NCBI GenBank assembly: GCA_965267485.1
Contig: OZ254080.1
Span: 3,348,001-3,412,000 of the forward strand
DNA length: 64,000 nucleotides
DNA from: JANQJA01 sp965267485
Lineage (GTDB): Bacteria > Pseudomonadota > Gammaproteobacteria > Pseudomonadales > Azotimanducaceae
Direction: 5' to 3'
The notes beneath the pieces were generated by a model, which saw nothing but the letters and a program-made list of their open reading frames with translations, was not told the origin of the DNA and ran no database searches. The translations under genes and the position numbers were made by a program. This document shows, piece after piece, positions 34,015 through 44,123 of this stretch (the first letter of the stretch is position 1; each line of letters opens with the position of its first letter).

Positions 34015-35601
34015 TCAGTTGAATCGGCCACGCTTCATCAGCGGACGCAGTTCCGCGTAGGGCTCTGGCCAGTCCTCGCCCAGGAAGGCACCGTCTGGCA
34101 CAACCGGGTAGATCTGGTCGTAGCGCTTGATCTGGTCCTGTCCACAGCGACGGAAGATATGCGTACGGTTCAGATCCCGTGGCACACGCAGGCCGGCCGA
34201 CGTGATCAGATCAACGAAGGCGTGAACGGTGCCGTCATGGAAGCGACGCACACGTTGCCACTTGTCTTCGATCACGAGGCCGCGGACGAGTTCAGGATCC
34301 TGAGTGGCGACGCCCGTCGGGCACTTGTTCGTATGGCAGACCAGAGACTGCACGCATCCCAACGCGAGCATCATGCCGCGCGCGCTGTTCACGATGTCTG
34401 CACCCAGCGCCATGTTCTTGGCAATGTGAAAGCTGGTGAGTATCTTGCCTGAAGCAATGATCCTGATATCGTCACGCACGCCGTAGCCGCGCAGGCAATC
34501 GTCCACCGTTGCCAGCCCTTCCCGCAGCGGTGTGCCCACGGAATTCGTGTACTCGAGCGGTGCCGCGCCAGTACCGCCTTCGCCGCCGTCGACCGTAATG
34601 AAGTCCGGCTTGATCCCGGTCTCAACCATCGCGCGACAGATCGACAGGAGTTCACTGCGCCGGCCGACGCAGAGCTTGAATCCCACCGGTTTTCCACCGC
34701 TCAGTTCCCGCAGCCGGTAAATGAAGTCCAGCAGGCCCTCCGGCGATGAAAACTCCGGATGTGTCGGGGGTGAAACGACTTCCGTGCCCACCTCGACCGT
34801 GCGAATGCGCGCAATCTCGGGCGTGTTTTTCGACGCTGGCAGGATGCCGCCGTGGCCGGGCTTGGCCCCCTGACTGAGTTTCACCTCGATCATTTTCACG
34901 TTCGGCAGCGTCGCCCGCTCCTCGAACGCGACCGGGTCGAATCGCCCGTCCTTTCGTCGACATCCGAAGTAGCCGGTACCCACCTGCCAGACGAGATCGC
35001 CACCGGATTCCAGATGATAGGGCGAGATGCCGCCTTCGCCCGTGTTGTGATAGAAACCGCCCGCCTTCGCACCCTTGTTGAGTGCAATCAGCGCCGCCGA
35101 CGACAGTGAGCCGAAGCTCATGGCAGAAATATTCAGGATGCTGGCGGAGTAAGGTTCGCTGCAGTCGCCACAACCGACGGTCACTCGCGGGTCGTGATTG
35201 ACGTGCTCGACATCCCGGGCGGCGAGGCTGTGGCCGAGCCACTCGTAGCCTTCTTCGCCGACGTCGACGCGGGTACCGTACGGTACCGTTTCGATATCAC
35301 CTTTGGCGCGCTGGTACACGATCGAGCGAAACATCCGGCTGATCGGTGCGCCGTCTGTGTCCGATTCAATGAAGTACTGGCGAACAAACGGACGAAGGAA
35401 CTCTGCCGCCCAGCGCGCACGTCCGAGCAGCGGGAAATTGCGCCGCAGCGAGTGCTCGGCCTGCAGGCTGTCCTGCAGGGCCAGCACCCACGCAGGAACG
35501 ATCAGGGCGAGAAAAACCCACCACATCCAGGGGAACATCAACGCGCCGAACACGACGAGCGCGCTGACAATGCCAAGTACCGTGTACACAAGCTTGCTCA
35601 T
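34015..35601 (-). CDS. FMN-binding glutamate synthase-like membrane protein
   Basis: A 528-residue protein with two N-terminal membrane helices (about 3-40) followed by the GltS FMN/synthase domain without the glutaminase domain. Segments such as SMSFGSLSSAA, HTGEGGISPYH-like (here HNTGEGGISPYH), GGEGGTGAAPLEY and a cysteine group (CVQSLVCHTNKCPTG) for an iron-sulfur cluster match the family. Members may use other nitrogen donors or act on other substrates. I chose ATG 35601, which begins the membrane helices. It diverges from asnS. Confidence 0.85.
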   Translation of the reverse strand: MSKLVYTVLGIVSALVVFGALMFPWMWWVFLALIVPAWVLALQDSLQAEHSLRRNFPLLGRARWAAEFLRPFVRQYFIESDTDGAPISRMFRSIVYQRAKGDIETVPYGTRVDVGEEGYEWLGHSLAARDVEHVNHDPRVTVGCGDCSEPYSASILNISAMSFGSLSSAALIALNKGAKAGGFYHNTGEGGISPYHLESGGDLVWQVGTGYFGCRRKDGRFDPVAFEERATLPNVKMIEVKLSQGAKPGHGGILPASKNTPEIARIRTVEVGTEVVSPPTHPEFSSPEGLLDFIYRLRELSGGKPVGFKLCVGRRSELLSICRAMVETGIKPDFITVDGGEGGTGAAPLEYTNSVGTPLREGLATVDDCLRGYGVRDDIRIIASGKILTSFHIAKNMALGADIVNSARGMMLALGCVQSLVCHTNKCPTGVATQDPELVRGLVIEDKWQRVRRFHDGTVHAFVDLITSAGLRVPRDLNRTHIFRRCGQDQIKRYDQIYPVVPDGAFLGEDWPEPYAELRPLMKRGRFN

Positions 35602-35706
35602 GGCGCCAACAATACCGCTCGCCGTGAGCCTTGCAAACTCGCCGGTGAACCGCTGAAGCGCTATCATTCGCCCCTTTTCGGCAACCTTTCCGGACTACGG
35701 CCCACT

Positions 35707-37104
35707 ATGAGTTCCACGCCCATCAAGCAACTGCTCGGCGGCGATGTCGCCACCGGCACCAACGTCACCGTCAACGGCTGGGTTCGCAGCAAGCGCGATT
35801 CGAAAGCCGGGATTTCGTTTATCGAAGTGAATGACGGCTCATGTTTTTCATCGATCCAGGCCGTCGCACCAAAGGCGTTGCCAAACTACGAGGCGGACGT
35901 GCTGCACATTACCACCGGCTGCGCCGTGATCATCTCGGGTGAACTCGTCGAATCCCAGGGCAAGGGCCAGAGCGTCGAAATCCAGGCGACGGACGTCACG
36001 ATCGTCGGCAACGTCGACGATGCAGAGAGCTACCCGATCGCCAAGAAGCGACACACGTTCGAGTACCTGCGCACGGTCGCGCACCTGCGGCCGCGCACCA
36101 ATACCTTCGGTGCCATTACCCGGGTTCGCACGACGCTCGCCAATGCGATTCACAACTACTTTTATGAGCACGGGTTCCACTGGATCAATACGCCGATCAT
36201 CACCGCAAGTGACTGCGAGGGCGCCGGAGAACTGTTTCGGGTAAGCACGCTGGATCTTGCGAACCTGCCCCGCGACGACAAGGGCGCAGTCGACTTTCGC
36301 GACGATTTCTTTGCGAAGGAAGCGTTCCTGACGGTCTCAGGGCAGTTGAATGTCGAGGCGTACTGCCTCGCCATGTCGAAGGTCTACACCTTCGGCCCGA
36401 CCTTCCGGGCAGAGAACTCGAATACTTCCCGCCACCTCGCCGAGTTCTGGATGGTCGAGCCCGAAATCGCCTTCGCTGACCTGTCGGCAAACGCGGACCT
36501 GGCAGAGGATCTGCTGACCCACGTCCTGAAGGCCGTGCTGGACAACTGTGAAGAGGACATGGACTTCTTCGAGCAGCGGATAGACAAGACCGTCAGGGAG
36601 AGACTCACAACGGTGATCGATTCGAAGTTCGAGCGGATGGACTACGCGGAAGCGATCGACATCCTTTCGAAGGCAAAACAGAAGTTCGAGTTTCCGGTTC
36701 AGTGGGGGCTCGATCTGCAGTCGGAACACGAGCGCTACCTGACCGAGCAGCACGTGGGCCGTCCGGTCGTCGTCATGAACTATCCCAGAGAGATCAAGGC
36801 GTTCTATATGCGGTTGAACGATGATGGCAAAACTGTCGCCGCCATGGACGTTCTCGCGCCAGGCATTGGCGAGATCATCGGTGGCAGCCAGCGCGAGGAG
36901 CGACTCGACGTGCTCGACAGCCGGATGCCGAACGAAGAGACCAAAGAGGAACTCTGGTGGTACCGGGACCTGCGCCGCTACGGCACGGTGCCCCACGCCG
37001 GATTCGGGCTCGGCTTCGAGCGCCTGCTCAACTACATCACCGGCATGGAAAACATCCGCGACGCGATCCCGTTCCCGCGCACGCCGGACAACGCCAGCTT
37101 CTGA
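35707..37104 (+). CDS. asnS: Asparaginyl-tRNA synthetase
   Basis: A 465-residue class IIb aminoacyl-tRNA synthetase charging tRNA-Asn. An OB-fold anticodon-binding domain (about 15-120) is followed by the catalytic core; motif 2 is in YTFGPTFRAENSNTSRHLAEFW and motif 3 in GFGLGFERLL. Length is as usual. ATG 35707 is the first of the homologous region, preceded by a short leader. The presence of AsnRS means that asparagine does not depend only on tRNA-dependent amidation. Confidence 0.96.
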   Translation: MSSTPIKQLLGGDVATGTNVTVNGWVRSKRDSKAGISFIEVNDGSCFSSIQAVAPKALPNYEADVLHITTGCAVIISGELVESQGKGQSVEIQATDVTIVGNVDDAESYPIAKKRHTFEYLRTVAHLRPRTNTFGAITRVRTTLANAIHNYFYEHGFHWINTPIITASDCEGAGELFRVSTLDLANLPRDDKGAVDFRDDFFAKEAFLTVSGQLNVEAYCLAMSKVYTFGPTFRAENSNTSRHLAEFWMVEPEIAFADLSANADLAEDLLTHVLKAVLDNCEEDMDFFEQRIDKTVRERLTTVIDSKFERMDYAEAIDILSKAKQKFEFPVQWGLDLQSEHERYLTEQHVGRPVVVMNYPREIKAFYMRLNDDGKTVAAMDVLAPGIGEIIGGSQREERLDVLDSRMPNEETKEELWWYRDLRRYGTVPHAGFGLGFERLLNYITGMENIRDAIPFPRTPDNASF

Positions 37105-37147
37105 TTCACGCGGGCGCAGTCACGCGTCTGCGCCCAAGGTCGATGTC

Positions 37148-38107
37148 ATGAGTATCGGATTAACGGCATTGCTCGATGACGTCGCCGGGATCGCAAAGGT
37201 TGCGGCGGCGTCAATCGACGATATTGCCGGACATGCTGCCAAGGCCAGTGCCAAATCCGCTGGCGTCGTCATTGACGATACGGCGGTCACGCCACGGTAT
37301 GTCGTCGGCTTCAGCGCCGAGCGGGAATTGCCGATCGTTGGCAAGATTGCGCTCGGCTCGATCCGCAACAAACTGCTCATCCTGTTGCCGATTGCCCTGA
37401 TCCTCGGCGAGTTTGCTCCTTGGGCCATCACGCCGCTGCTGATGATCGGAGGCGTCTATCTCTGCTACGAGGGTGCCGAGAAGGTCTATGAGGTCTGTTT
37501 TCCCGCGCGCGCACACGAACATGAGGTCAGGGTCGTGGCTGTCGTCGTGGATGCGAACGAACTGGAACAACAGAAGGTTACCGGGGCCATTCGTACCGAC
37601 TTCATTCTGTCTGCCGAAATCATGGCGATAGCGCTGTCGACGATTCCCGATGCGGGACTTCTAGCAAGCTTCGTTACCCTGGCCGTCGTGGCCGTCGCGA
37701 TCACAGCCGGGGTATATGGCACGGTCGCGATCATCGTCAAGGCTGACGACCTCGGCGTGGCGCTCGCGAAAAGAAAAGACGCCTTCTCAGGATCTGTCGG
37801 CCGGTGGATCGTCAGGATCATGCCAAGACTGCTGACGCTGCTCACCGTCATCGGGACAGCAGCCATGATCTGGGTCGGCGGCGGGATCATCCTGCACGGC
37901 CTGGAAGTGTTCGGGTTGGGCTGGCCAGCGGGTGTCGCACATGACCTCGAGGAATCGGTGCGAATAGTGTCACCTGTGGCATCTGCGTTCGCTGCCTGGT
38001 TCGTCAGCGCCCTTTATGCCGGCACATTCGGCCTGCTGGTCGGGGGCATCATGATCCCCATTGTCAGTCGCGCGATCGTCCCGATCTTCCACCCACCAGG
38101 CGCATAG
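37148..38107 (+). CDS. DUF808 family inner membrane protein (YedI-like)
   Basis: A 319-residue protein with about five to six membrane helices and the typical N-terminal segment GLTALLDDVAGIAKVAAASIDD. The DUF808/YedI family is widespread in proteobacteria and of unknown function. The AVTPRYVVGFSAERELPIVGK segment is conserved in the family. It follows asnS by 43 bases and may be co-transcribed. Its 3' end is 10 bases before the tandem palindromic repeat. Confidence 0.88.
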   Translation: MSIGLTALLDDVAGIAKVAAASIDDIAGHAAKASAKSAGVVIDDTAVTPRYVVGFSAERELPIVGKIALGSIRNKLLILLPIALILGEFAPWAITPLLMIGGVYLCYEGAEKVYEVCFPARAHEHEVRVVAVVVDANELEQQKVTGAIRTDFILSAEIMAIALSTIPDAGLLASFVTLAVVAVAITAGVYGTVAIIVKADDLGVALAKRKDAFSGSVGRWIVRIMPRLLTLLTVIGTAAMIWVGGGIILHGLEVFGLGWPAGVAHDLEESVRIVSPVASAFAAWFVSALYAGTFGLLVGGIMIPIVSRAIVPIFHPPGA

Positions 38108-38117
38108 CCACAACGCA

Positions 38118-38273
38118 GGGACCCCGGGGTCAGACCCCAACCTGGGACCCCGGGGTCAGACCCCAACCTGGCACTGAGGTCTGACCCCGGTCTGGCACTG
38201 GGGTCTGACCCCAACCTGGCACTGGGGTCTGACCCCGGGGTGGCACTGGGGTCTGACCCCGGGGTGGCACTGG
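38118..38273. repeat. Tandem palindromic repeat, six units
   Basis: Two 26-bp units (38118-38143, 38144-38169) and four 24-bp units (38170-38193, 38194-38217, 38218-38241, 38242-38265) plus an 8-bp partial unit. Each carries the 13-bp palindrome GGGGTC-N-GACCCC (one unit has a single mismatch). The first two have A at the centre and the rest T, as if inverted. The block fills the gap between the convergent DUF808 and TauD genes and abuts the TauD stop codon, so its hairpins may stop or stabilise both transcripts. Confidence 0.9.
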
Positions 38274-39062
38274 TCAGGCGGGGCGGGGGCCCTGGACCTG
38301 GAGGCGGTGGATGACGCGGGGGTCGTCGCCGTGGTCGTGAACGGCGTAGTGCAGCAGGCAGCGGTTATCCCACATGACAAGATCGCCGGCCCGCCAGCGG
38401 TGCCGCGCCTGGTATTCGGGTCGAACGCTGTGCTCGAAAAGGAACTCCAGCAGCGCACGGCTTTCGCGACGGCTCCAGCCGACGAATTTGTCGGTGAACG
38501 CACGGCAGACGTAGAGCGCCTTGCGGCCGGCTTCATCGTGCGTGCGCACGACGGGATGAACGGCACGGGGGGCCTCGGCAGCATCCTCCTTGTAGACAGT
38601 CGCTGCGAGATTCGCGGCGGTGTGTTCCGCCTCGAGGCCCGCCAGCACCGACTTCAGCCCCTCCGAAAGCTCCTCATACGCCAGATACTGGTTTGCAAAG
38701 GCCGTGTCGCCACCGACCGCCGGTGCCTCGAGGGCATAGAGCATCGTGAACTTTGGCGGTGTCTCGTTGTATGTCATGTCCGAATGCCAGTGCTGGTTGA
38801 CGTCCCGCGACTTGCCCTTGTTCCTGAGCTCGATGATATCGGGATACGCCTTCATGCCCGCGTAGGGGTGCGCAACGAGTTCACCCCATCGCTGCGCAAA
38901 AGCCATCTGGTCTTCCGGCGTCAGATCCTGGCCGGGGAAGTGCAGGACGTGATGCTCCAGAAACAGCGAGTTGATGTCCTGCCACACGGCATCATTCAGT
39001 CGCCTGACGTCGACCTCCGTCACGGTTGCGCCCAGCGGCGCGGCAAACCTGTCGACTTTCAT
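38274..39062 (-). CDS. TauD/TfdA-family Fe(II)/2-oxoglutarate dioxygenase
   Basis: A 262-residue dioxygenase. Metal ligands are His93 and Asp95 in QHWHSDM and a distal His in DNRCLLHYAVHD; an Arg in RVIHRLQV binds 2-oxoglutarate. The substrate may be a sulfonate, an aromatic acid ether or an unrelated compound. It is divergent from the GMC oxidoreductase gene with 77 bases between. The last codon is followed at once by the palindromic repeat. Confidence 0.87.
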   Translation of the reverse strand: MKVDRFAAPLGATVTEVDVRRLNDAVWQDINSLFLEHHVLHFPGQDLTPEDQMAFAQRWGELVAHPYAGMKAYPDIIELRNKGKSRDVNQHWHSDMTYNETPPKFTMLYALEAPAVGGDTAFANQYLAYEELSEGLKSVLAGLEAEHTAANLAATVYKEDAAEAPRAVHPVVRTHDEAGRKALYVCRAFTDKFVGWSRRESRALLEFLFEHSVRPEYQARHRWRAGDLVMWDNRCLLHYAVHDHGDDPRVIHRLQVQGPRPA

Positions 39063-39139
39063 CCCCGGTTCCTCTCAATTCATCTGAAGCCAGTGTAACG
39101 CCAGATGACGAAAACAGGGAAAGGCGGCACAATCGGGCA

Positions 39140-40669
39140 ATGCATGACCTCATCATCGTTGGCGCCGGAAGCGCCGGCTCGGCGATCGCCGCCCGGGCAA
39201 CAGAAAACCCGAACCTCGATGTACTCCTGATCGAGGCCGGGCCCGACTATCCGGATATCGCCTCGACACCGTTCGACCTCGTCAACAGTCACAACAACTC
39301 CTACAACGATCATGACTGGGGCTTTCGCTACGAGCCGGTGCGTGGCCGCGAGGTTGCCTTCCCACGTGGCCGGGTCATCGGCGGTTCGAGCGCGGTCAAT
39401 ACCTCGATCGCCCTGCGCGGCGTTCCCGAGGACTATGACGAGTGGGCTGACCTCGGTAACAGCGAATGGGCGTGGGAGAAAGTGCTGCCTGCGTTCAATC
39501 GTCTCGAGCGCGATCTCGACTACGGCGAAAAGGACTACCACGGCGACGCCGGCCCGATCACGATTCGTCGCTACCCAACCGATGAAATGCTGCCGCAGCA
39601 TCAGGCTTTCCTCGAATCTGCCCGGGCGCTGGGGTATCCGGATTGCCCTGACCAGAACGACCCGGCCGGCTGGGGCAGCGGCCCACAACCCATGAACAAG
39701 CTCGGCCGCCTTCGCGTCTCGTGCGCGGTCGGGTATCTGGCCCCGGCGCGCATACGTCCTAACCTGAGCATTCGCCCGGACACCTTCGTTCGACGTCTCG
39801 TCGTCGAAGGGGGCCGATGCACGGGCGTCGAGGTCGAAAGTCCCGACGGCACAACGGAGACGATCAACGGCAAGACTGTCGTACTTGCCGCTGGCGCACT
39901 GATGTCACCAACGATCATGCTGAGGTCCGGTCTCGGGCCGGCCGCCCATCTCGATTCTATCGGTGTTGGCACCGTCATCGACATTCCCGGCGTCGGGCAG
40001 AACCTGTGCGATCACCCGGCACTGTCGGTCGCGGCCCGCGTGAAAGACCCCTCGATCATCGACTTCGACCAGCCGATCATCCAGACGATCCTGCGTTACA
40101 CGGCTGAGGGGTCAGACAAGCGCAACGATCTGCAGATTGAACAGATCAGCTTCGCCGGCCGGCGGGCCGATGCCGATGTCTTTGCCATCGCGGCTGTCCT
40201 CGAATACCAGTACGGGCGCGGTGAGTTGAGACTGCGATCGGCGGACCCTCGCGAGGCGCCGATTGTCGACAATCGCTTCTGCGAGGATGATCGCGATACA
40301 TCCCGCCTCGTGTCATGCCTGAAAGACGCACTGGCCTTCACCCAGCAGGGGCCGCTTGCCGACATGATCGCCGAGGTCGTCTTTCCGGACCCCGGCAGGG
40401 GCACCGACGACGAAGCACTGGCGCAACTCTGCCGCAAGCTCGCCGGCAGCGGCTATCATCCCTGTGGCACGGCAAAAATGGGTCCGCGCGAAGACGGGGC
40501 GGCCGTCGTCGACCAGTACGGTTGCTGTCACGCCGTCGACAACCTCGTCGTCGCCGACGCGTCGATCATGCCCTTCGTTCCCCGCGCCAATACCAATCTG
40601 ACGGCCATCATGATCGGCGAGAAGATCGGTGAGTGGATCAGAACCACAGGCGGGCGTTACGGGTTGTGA
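39140..40669 (+). CDS. GMC-family FAD-dependent oxidoreductase
   Basis: A 509-residue flavoprotein of the glucose-methanol-choline family. The N-terminal GAGSAG (about 8-13), the VIGGSSAVNTSI segment, and the C-terminal YHPCGTAKMG (catalytic His) and PRANTNLTAIMIGE segments are visible. It oxidises an alcohol to an aldehyde or acid. I chose ATG 39140 (MHDLIIVGAG). Its stop overlaps the GTG start of the AraC gene, so the regulator may control it. Confidence 0.88.
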   Translation: MHDLIIVGAGSAGSAIAARATENPNLDVLLIEAGPDYPDIASTPFDLVNSHNNSYNDHDWGFRYEPVRGREVAFPRGRVIGGSSAVNTSIALRGVPEDYDEWADLGNSEWAWEKVLPAFNRLERDLDYGEKDYHGDAGPITIRRYPTDEMLPQHQAFLESARALGYPDCPDQNDPAGWGSGPQPMNKLGRLRVSCAVGYLAPARIRPNLSIRPDTFVRRLVVEGGRCTGVEVESPDGTTETINGKTVVLAAGALMSPTIMLRSGLGPAAHLDSIGVGTVIDIPGVGQNLCDHPALSVAARVKDPSIIDFDQPIIQTILRYTAEGSDKRNDLQIEQISFAGRRADADVFAIAAVLEYQYGRGELRLRSADPREAPIVDNRFCEDDRDTSRLVSCLKDALAFTQQGPLADMIAEVVFPDPGRGTDDEALAQLCRKLAGSGYHPCGTAKMGPREDGAAVVDQYGCCHAVDNLVVADASIMPFVPRANTNLTAIMIGEKIGEWIRTTGGRYGL

Positions 40670-41508
40670 CAGCGTTTCAGTTTCTGCCTTTCGAGCCGGC
40701 GCCGGACGTCAGGCATCTGCTGAGGCAATCGTTTTTCGCCCGCGGCCATATCGGCTATCGAACCGAGAAGATTCTGCCGACGGGACAGATCGCGCTGCTC
40801 TTTACGCTCGGTCATCCGCACCGGCTTGGCAAATCGTCAACACCGGCATCGAATCCCGCCTTCGCCGAAGGCTGGGTCGACGGCTTCCAGACAACGCCAA
40901 CGTGGCACACGCCGGAAGACGGCACTCACGTGCTCGGCCTGCTGTTCGAACCACCCGGTTTTCACGCGCTGTTCGGCACTGACATGGCGGCCACTGCAGA
41001 CCGGACGCACGACGCCCGCACACTGCTCCCCGACGATTTCATTGCGTTCATCAAGCGTCAGCTCACGCGGGCCGATGATCCGGCAACCCATGCGCGCATT
41101 GGCGAGCACCTCGCCGGCAGGCCGCTGGAACCACTGCCCGATTGGCTCTTCCCGATGTATCAGCAAGTCTGCGAGCACCGGGGCGATATTGATCTCGACG
41201 CCTGGTACGCAAGCACCGGCCACAGTGATCGGCACGTCAGCAAGGTGTTCAAGCGCGCGGTCGGCGTGACGCCGAAGGTGCTTTGTCGAATACATCGCCT
41301 GCTTGCGCTGCTCGAAGCCGTCGACCCCAGCACCGATGTGAACTGGACGGCGCTCGCCCACGACTTCGGCTTCTATGACCAGCCCCATTTCAACCGCGAG
41401 TTCCGGAAGCTGAGTGGACTCTACCCCAGCGAGTACCTCGACCAGCGACGCCGGGAGTACGCAGAACTCGCCAAAGGAGAACACGTGGTTTTCGCTCCCC
41501 AGGACTGA
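40666..41508 (+). CDS. AraC-family transcriptional regulator
   Basis: A 280-residue protein with an N-terminal sensor domain and a C-terminal AraC double helix-turn-helix (about 180-270), with DFGFYDQPHFNREFRKLSG as the second, most conserved half. I place the start at GTG 40666, overlapping the GMC stop as GTGA; another GTG at 40633 would add 11 residues. Coupling to the GMC gene suggests that it senses the substrate of that enzyme. Confidence 0.85.
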   Translation: MTAFQFLPFEPAPDVRHLLRQSFFARGHIGYRTEKILPTGQIALLFTLGHPHRLGKSSTPASNPAFAEGWVDGFQTTPTWHTPEDGTHVLGLLFEPPGFHALFGTDMAATADRTHDARTLLPDDFIAFIKRQLTRADDPATHARIGEHLAGRPLEPLPDWLFPMYQQVCEHRGDIDLDAWYASTGHSDRHVSKVFKRAVGVTPKVLCRIHRLLALLEAVDPSTDVNWTALAHDFGFYDQPHFNREFRKLSGLYPSEYLDQRRREYAELAKGEHVVFAPQD

Positions 41509-41588
41509 CCGTTCGCTTTTTTACAATCGTCCCGGCGACGCACGCGCAACACTGGCCGTCATCAACAACGCAGCCAGGGAGCGCTGAC

Positions 41589-42020
41589 ATGAACAAGCAG
41601 ACAACAACCGACATTCAGGCCGATATCGACACGGTTTGGCGACATCTCACAACACCGGAACTGATGGCAGGATGGATGACGTCAGCAACCAATCTTCGAA
41701 CGAAGGACGGCGGCTCGCTGTCCGCCACAAACCCCGTCATGTTCGATGCTCGCGGCAAGACCTACGAGACCGCCATCACCAGGTTCCGGGCGCCGGTTGA
41801 ACTCGAACTCGAGTCGAATCAGGGTCCGTTCACCGCCCGCTACCGATACGAACTCGAATCGACAGGCGACGCCACACGACTCGTCATGACCATCAGCTTC
41901 GGAGCAACGGGATTCGCACGGCTGATCAAGCCGTTGGTGGCAGCGGCCGTCTGGAAGACCGATCAGGATCAGGGCGAACGCATTGCCGCAGCGGTGAGAA
42001 GTGCCTCAACCGACCGTTGA
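41589..42020 (+). CDS. SRPBCC-fold protein
   Basis: A 143-residue START/SRPBCC-fold protein (polyketide cyclase or lipid-binding type). The N-terminal ADIDTVWRHLTTPELMAGWM segment is the family's first strand and helix. Ligand unknown. GGGAGC lies just before the ATG. Its 3' end overlaps that of the convergent hybrid kinase gene by 15 bases. Confidence 0.78.
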   Translation: MNKQTTTDIQADIDTVWRHLTTPELMAGWMTSATNLRTKDGGSLSATNPVMFDARGKTYETAITRFRAPVELELESNQGPFTARYRYELESTGDATRLVMTISFGATGFARLIKPLVAAAVWKTDQDQGERIAAAVRSASTDR

Positions 42021-44123
42021 GCGCTTGCGGGCTGCATCCAGCTCTTCGCGAATTGCAGCCGCGAGATCCTGATTGCTGAATGGCTTGCGCAGGATCTTGA
42101 AGGGCTCCCGGGCGATGGTGGGCGATGCCTCGTCCACGTATCCCGTGCACAGCACGATGGGCGTGCCGGGGCGCAGATCACGCACGATATCGACGAGATC
42201 AAAACCGCTGATACCGCCCGGCATCACGACATCCGAGAACACGATGTCGACGGGCTCGTCACTCGCCAGCACATCCCGCGCTGCGACACCGGTATCGACC
42301 GCGAGCGTGGCGTAGCCCATCTTCTGCAGCCGCTTTTCGTTCAGATCACGAAGTGATGGTTCGTCTTCAACCACAAGCACACGCTCCGGCCCGCCCGCAG
42401 CCTGAGTTTCGCGATCGGACGCTACCTCCGGCGCGCCGTCCTCAGCCCTCGGCAGATACAGCGTGACTCGCGTGCCGAGTCCGGGCGCAGAGCGAATCTG
42501 GATATCGCCACCGATACGTCGCAAAAAGCCATAGACCATGCTGAGACCGAGTCCCGTACCCGCATTCCTGGGCTTTGTCGTGAAGAACGGCTCGATCAGC
42601 TTGTCCAGAATGCGAGCGGGCACCCCCTCACCGTTGTCCTCGACTTCCACCGCGACATAGTCACCTCGCTTCCACTCGGGATTTGTGGGCGAGTAATCGG
42701 CACCGAGTGTTTCGTTCCGTGTCGATACCGTGACCTTGCCGGCGCTGACGATCGCATCCCGAGAATTGAGTACAAGATTGATGACAGCGTCCTCGAATTC
42801 GCCAACAAACGCCTCGGTCATCCAGAGGTCTTCAGCCAGTTCAAGCATCAGCTCGATGTCCTGATTCAGCGAGGTCTCAAGAATCGGCTGGATCTCCCGG
42901 ATCAGCTCATTGGGGTTCAGTGCCTCCGCATCCTCGGCAATCGCCCTGCTTGAAAAGGACATCATGCGCCGCGTCAGATCGACTCCGCGATCTGCCGCCT
43001 GATCGATGACCGACACAAGGCGCTGAATCTCCTCCGGATCGTTCGAGCCCCGGATCATCTCGGCATTGCCCTGAATGATCGCAAGCAGGTTGTTGAAGTT
43101 GTGCGCCAGCCCGCCCGATAGCTGGTCGAGCACCTCGATTCGGCCGGCCTTCTCCATCTTCTCTCGAAGTTGTCGCCAATCCGTGATGTCCCGCACGGTC
43201 CCTTCGACGCCCATGATGTTGCCATCGGGGTCACGCCAATAACTCGCGTTGGTCGACACCCAGACCGTGCCACCGTCCTTGTCCACGAGTTCGGCCTCGA
43301 AATGACGCACCTCTCCTTCATTCTCGCGAAGCAAACGGACGAACTGCTCGCGCTGCGATGGGTCTGCGTAGAATTCCGTGAGTCGCTGGCCGATCAATTC
43401 ATCAGATGTGTAACCGGTGATCCGGCTGATCGTCGGCGACATCGTGATGATGTTCCCCTCGAGGTCAGCCCGATAATAGGGGTCGACGCTGCTGTCCAGA
43501 ATGCGGCGGTACTCGTATTCGCTGTCAGCCAGATCCCGTGCGAGTCGCTGCTGCTCAAGCAGCCGCTTCATGTGTGTCGCATAGATCGATAGCGACACAT
43601 ACGCCCCGACGAACAGGATCAGCGCGATGACCATAACGCCGACGTAGGGATGAGAGACGCCATGGGGCTCGATGATCCCCTGCATGTGCATCACTTCAAT
43701 GCCAAAGAGTACGGCCACGCTGGCCGCTGCGAGCAGATAGACCGCGAACGCATTCCCCGTCAGCCAGACGCCGACCAGCACCATCAGCGGCAGGGCCGCA
43801 ACGCTCTGTGTCATCGTGCCGGCCTGGATGGCGGTGTCGATCATCACCATGCACCAGACACCGACGATCAGCACCCAGCTGGCGGCGAGGTCATGGCCAC
43901 GATAAGAGAGGAAAAAGAAGAGACCGGCCATCGAGCCAGTGCCGAGTGAAGTCAGCAGGGAGCCCCAGTACTCGAGCCCATACCAGGCGAACTCAACAAT
44001 TCCGATGACGAACGCGAAGATCGCAGCGCTGAAGGCGCCGGCACGGAAAATTTTCAACAGGTCTTCGCGCAGGAGTGCAGCAGCCTCACGCTCGAGACCC
44101 GGCTCGCCGGAAAGATTGAACAT
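42006..44123 (-). CDS. Membrane hybrid sensor histidine kinase with PAS and receiver domains
   Basis: A 705-residue kinase. Six or so membrane helices (about 30-185) are followed by a PAS domain (about 203-315), a phosphoacceptor domain with His341 in GGLAHNFNNLL, an ATPase domain (N box NLVLNSRDA at 449-457, GTGLGL at 522-527) and a C-terminal receiver domain with Asp631 in FSDVVMP. Autophosphorylation and transfer to its own receiver are expected; the output partner is not in the window. The signal is unknown. It is divergent from the D-aminoacylase gene. Confidence 0.92.
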   Translation of the reverse strand: MFNLSGEPGLEREAAALLREDLLKIFRAGAFSAAIFAFVIGIVEFAWYGLEYWGSLLTSLGTGSMAGLFFFLSYRGHDLAASWVLIVGVWCMVMIDTAIQAGTMTQSVAALPLMVLVGVWLTGNAFAVYLLAAASVAVLFGIEVMHMQGIIEPHGVSHPYVGVMVIALILFVGAYVSLSIYATHMKRLLEQQRLARDLADSEYEYRRILDSSVDPYYRADLEGNIITMSPTISRITGYTSDELIGQRLTEFYADPSQREQFVRLLRENEGEVRHFEAELVDKDGGTVWVSTNASYWRDPDGNIMGVEGTVRDITDWRQLREKMEKAGRIEVLDQLSGGLAHNFNNLLAIIQGNAEMIRGSNDPEEIQRLVSVIDQAADRGVDLTRRMMSFSSRAIAEDAEALNPNELIREIQPILETSLNQDIELMLELAEDLWMTEAFVGEFEDAVINLVLNSRDAIVSAGKVTVSTRNETLGADYSPTNPEWKRGDYVAVEVEDNGEGVPARILDKLIEPFFTTKPRNAGTGLGLSMVYGFLRRIGGDIQIRSAPGLGTRVTLYLPRAEDGAPEVASDRETQAAGGPERVLVVEDEPSLRDLNEKRLQKMGYATLAVDTGVAARDVLASDEPVDIVFSDVVMPGGISGFDLVDIVRDLRPGTPIVLCTGYVDEASPTIAREPFKILRKPFSNQDLAAAIREELDAARKRSTVG

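Noticed and set aside
38118..38273. CRISPR-like short repeats
   Set aside because: The units are directly tandem without unique spacers.
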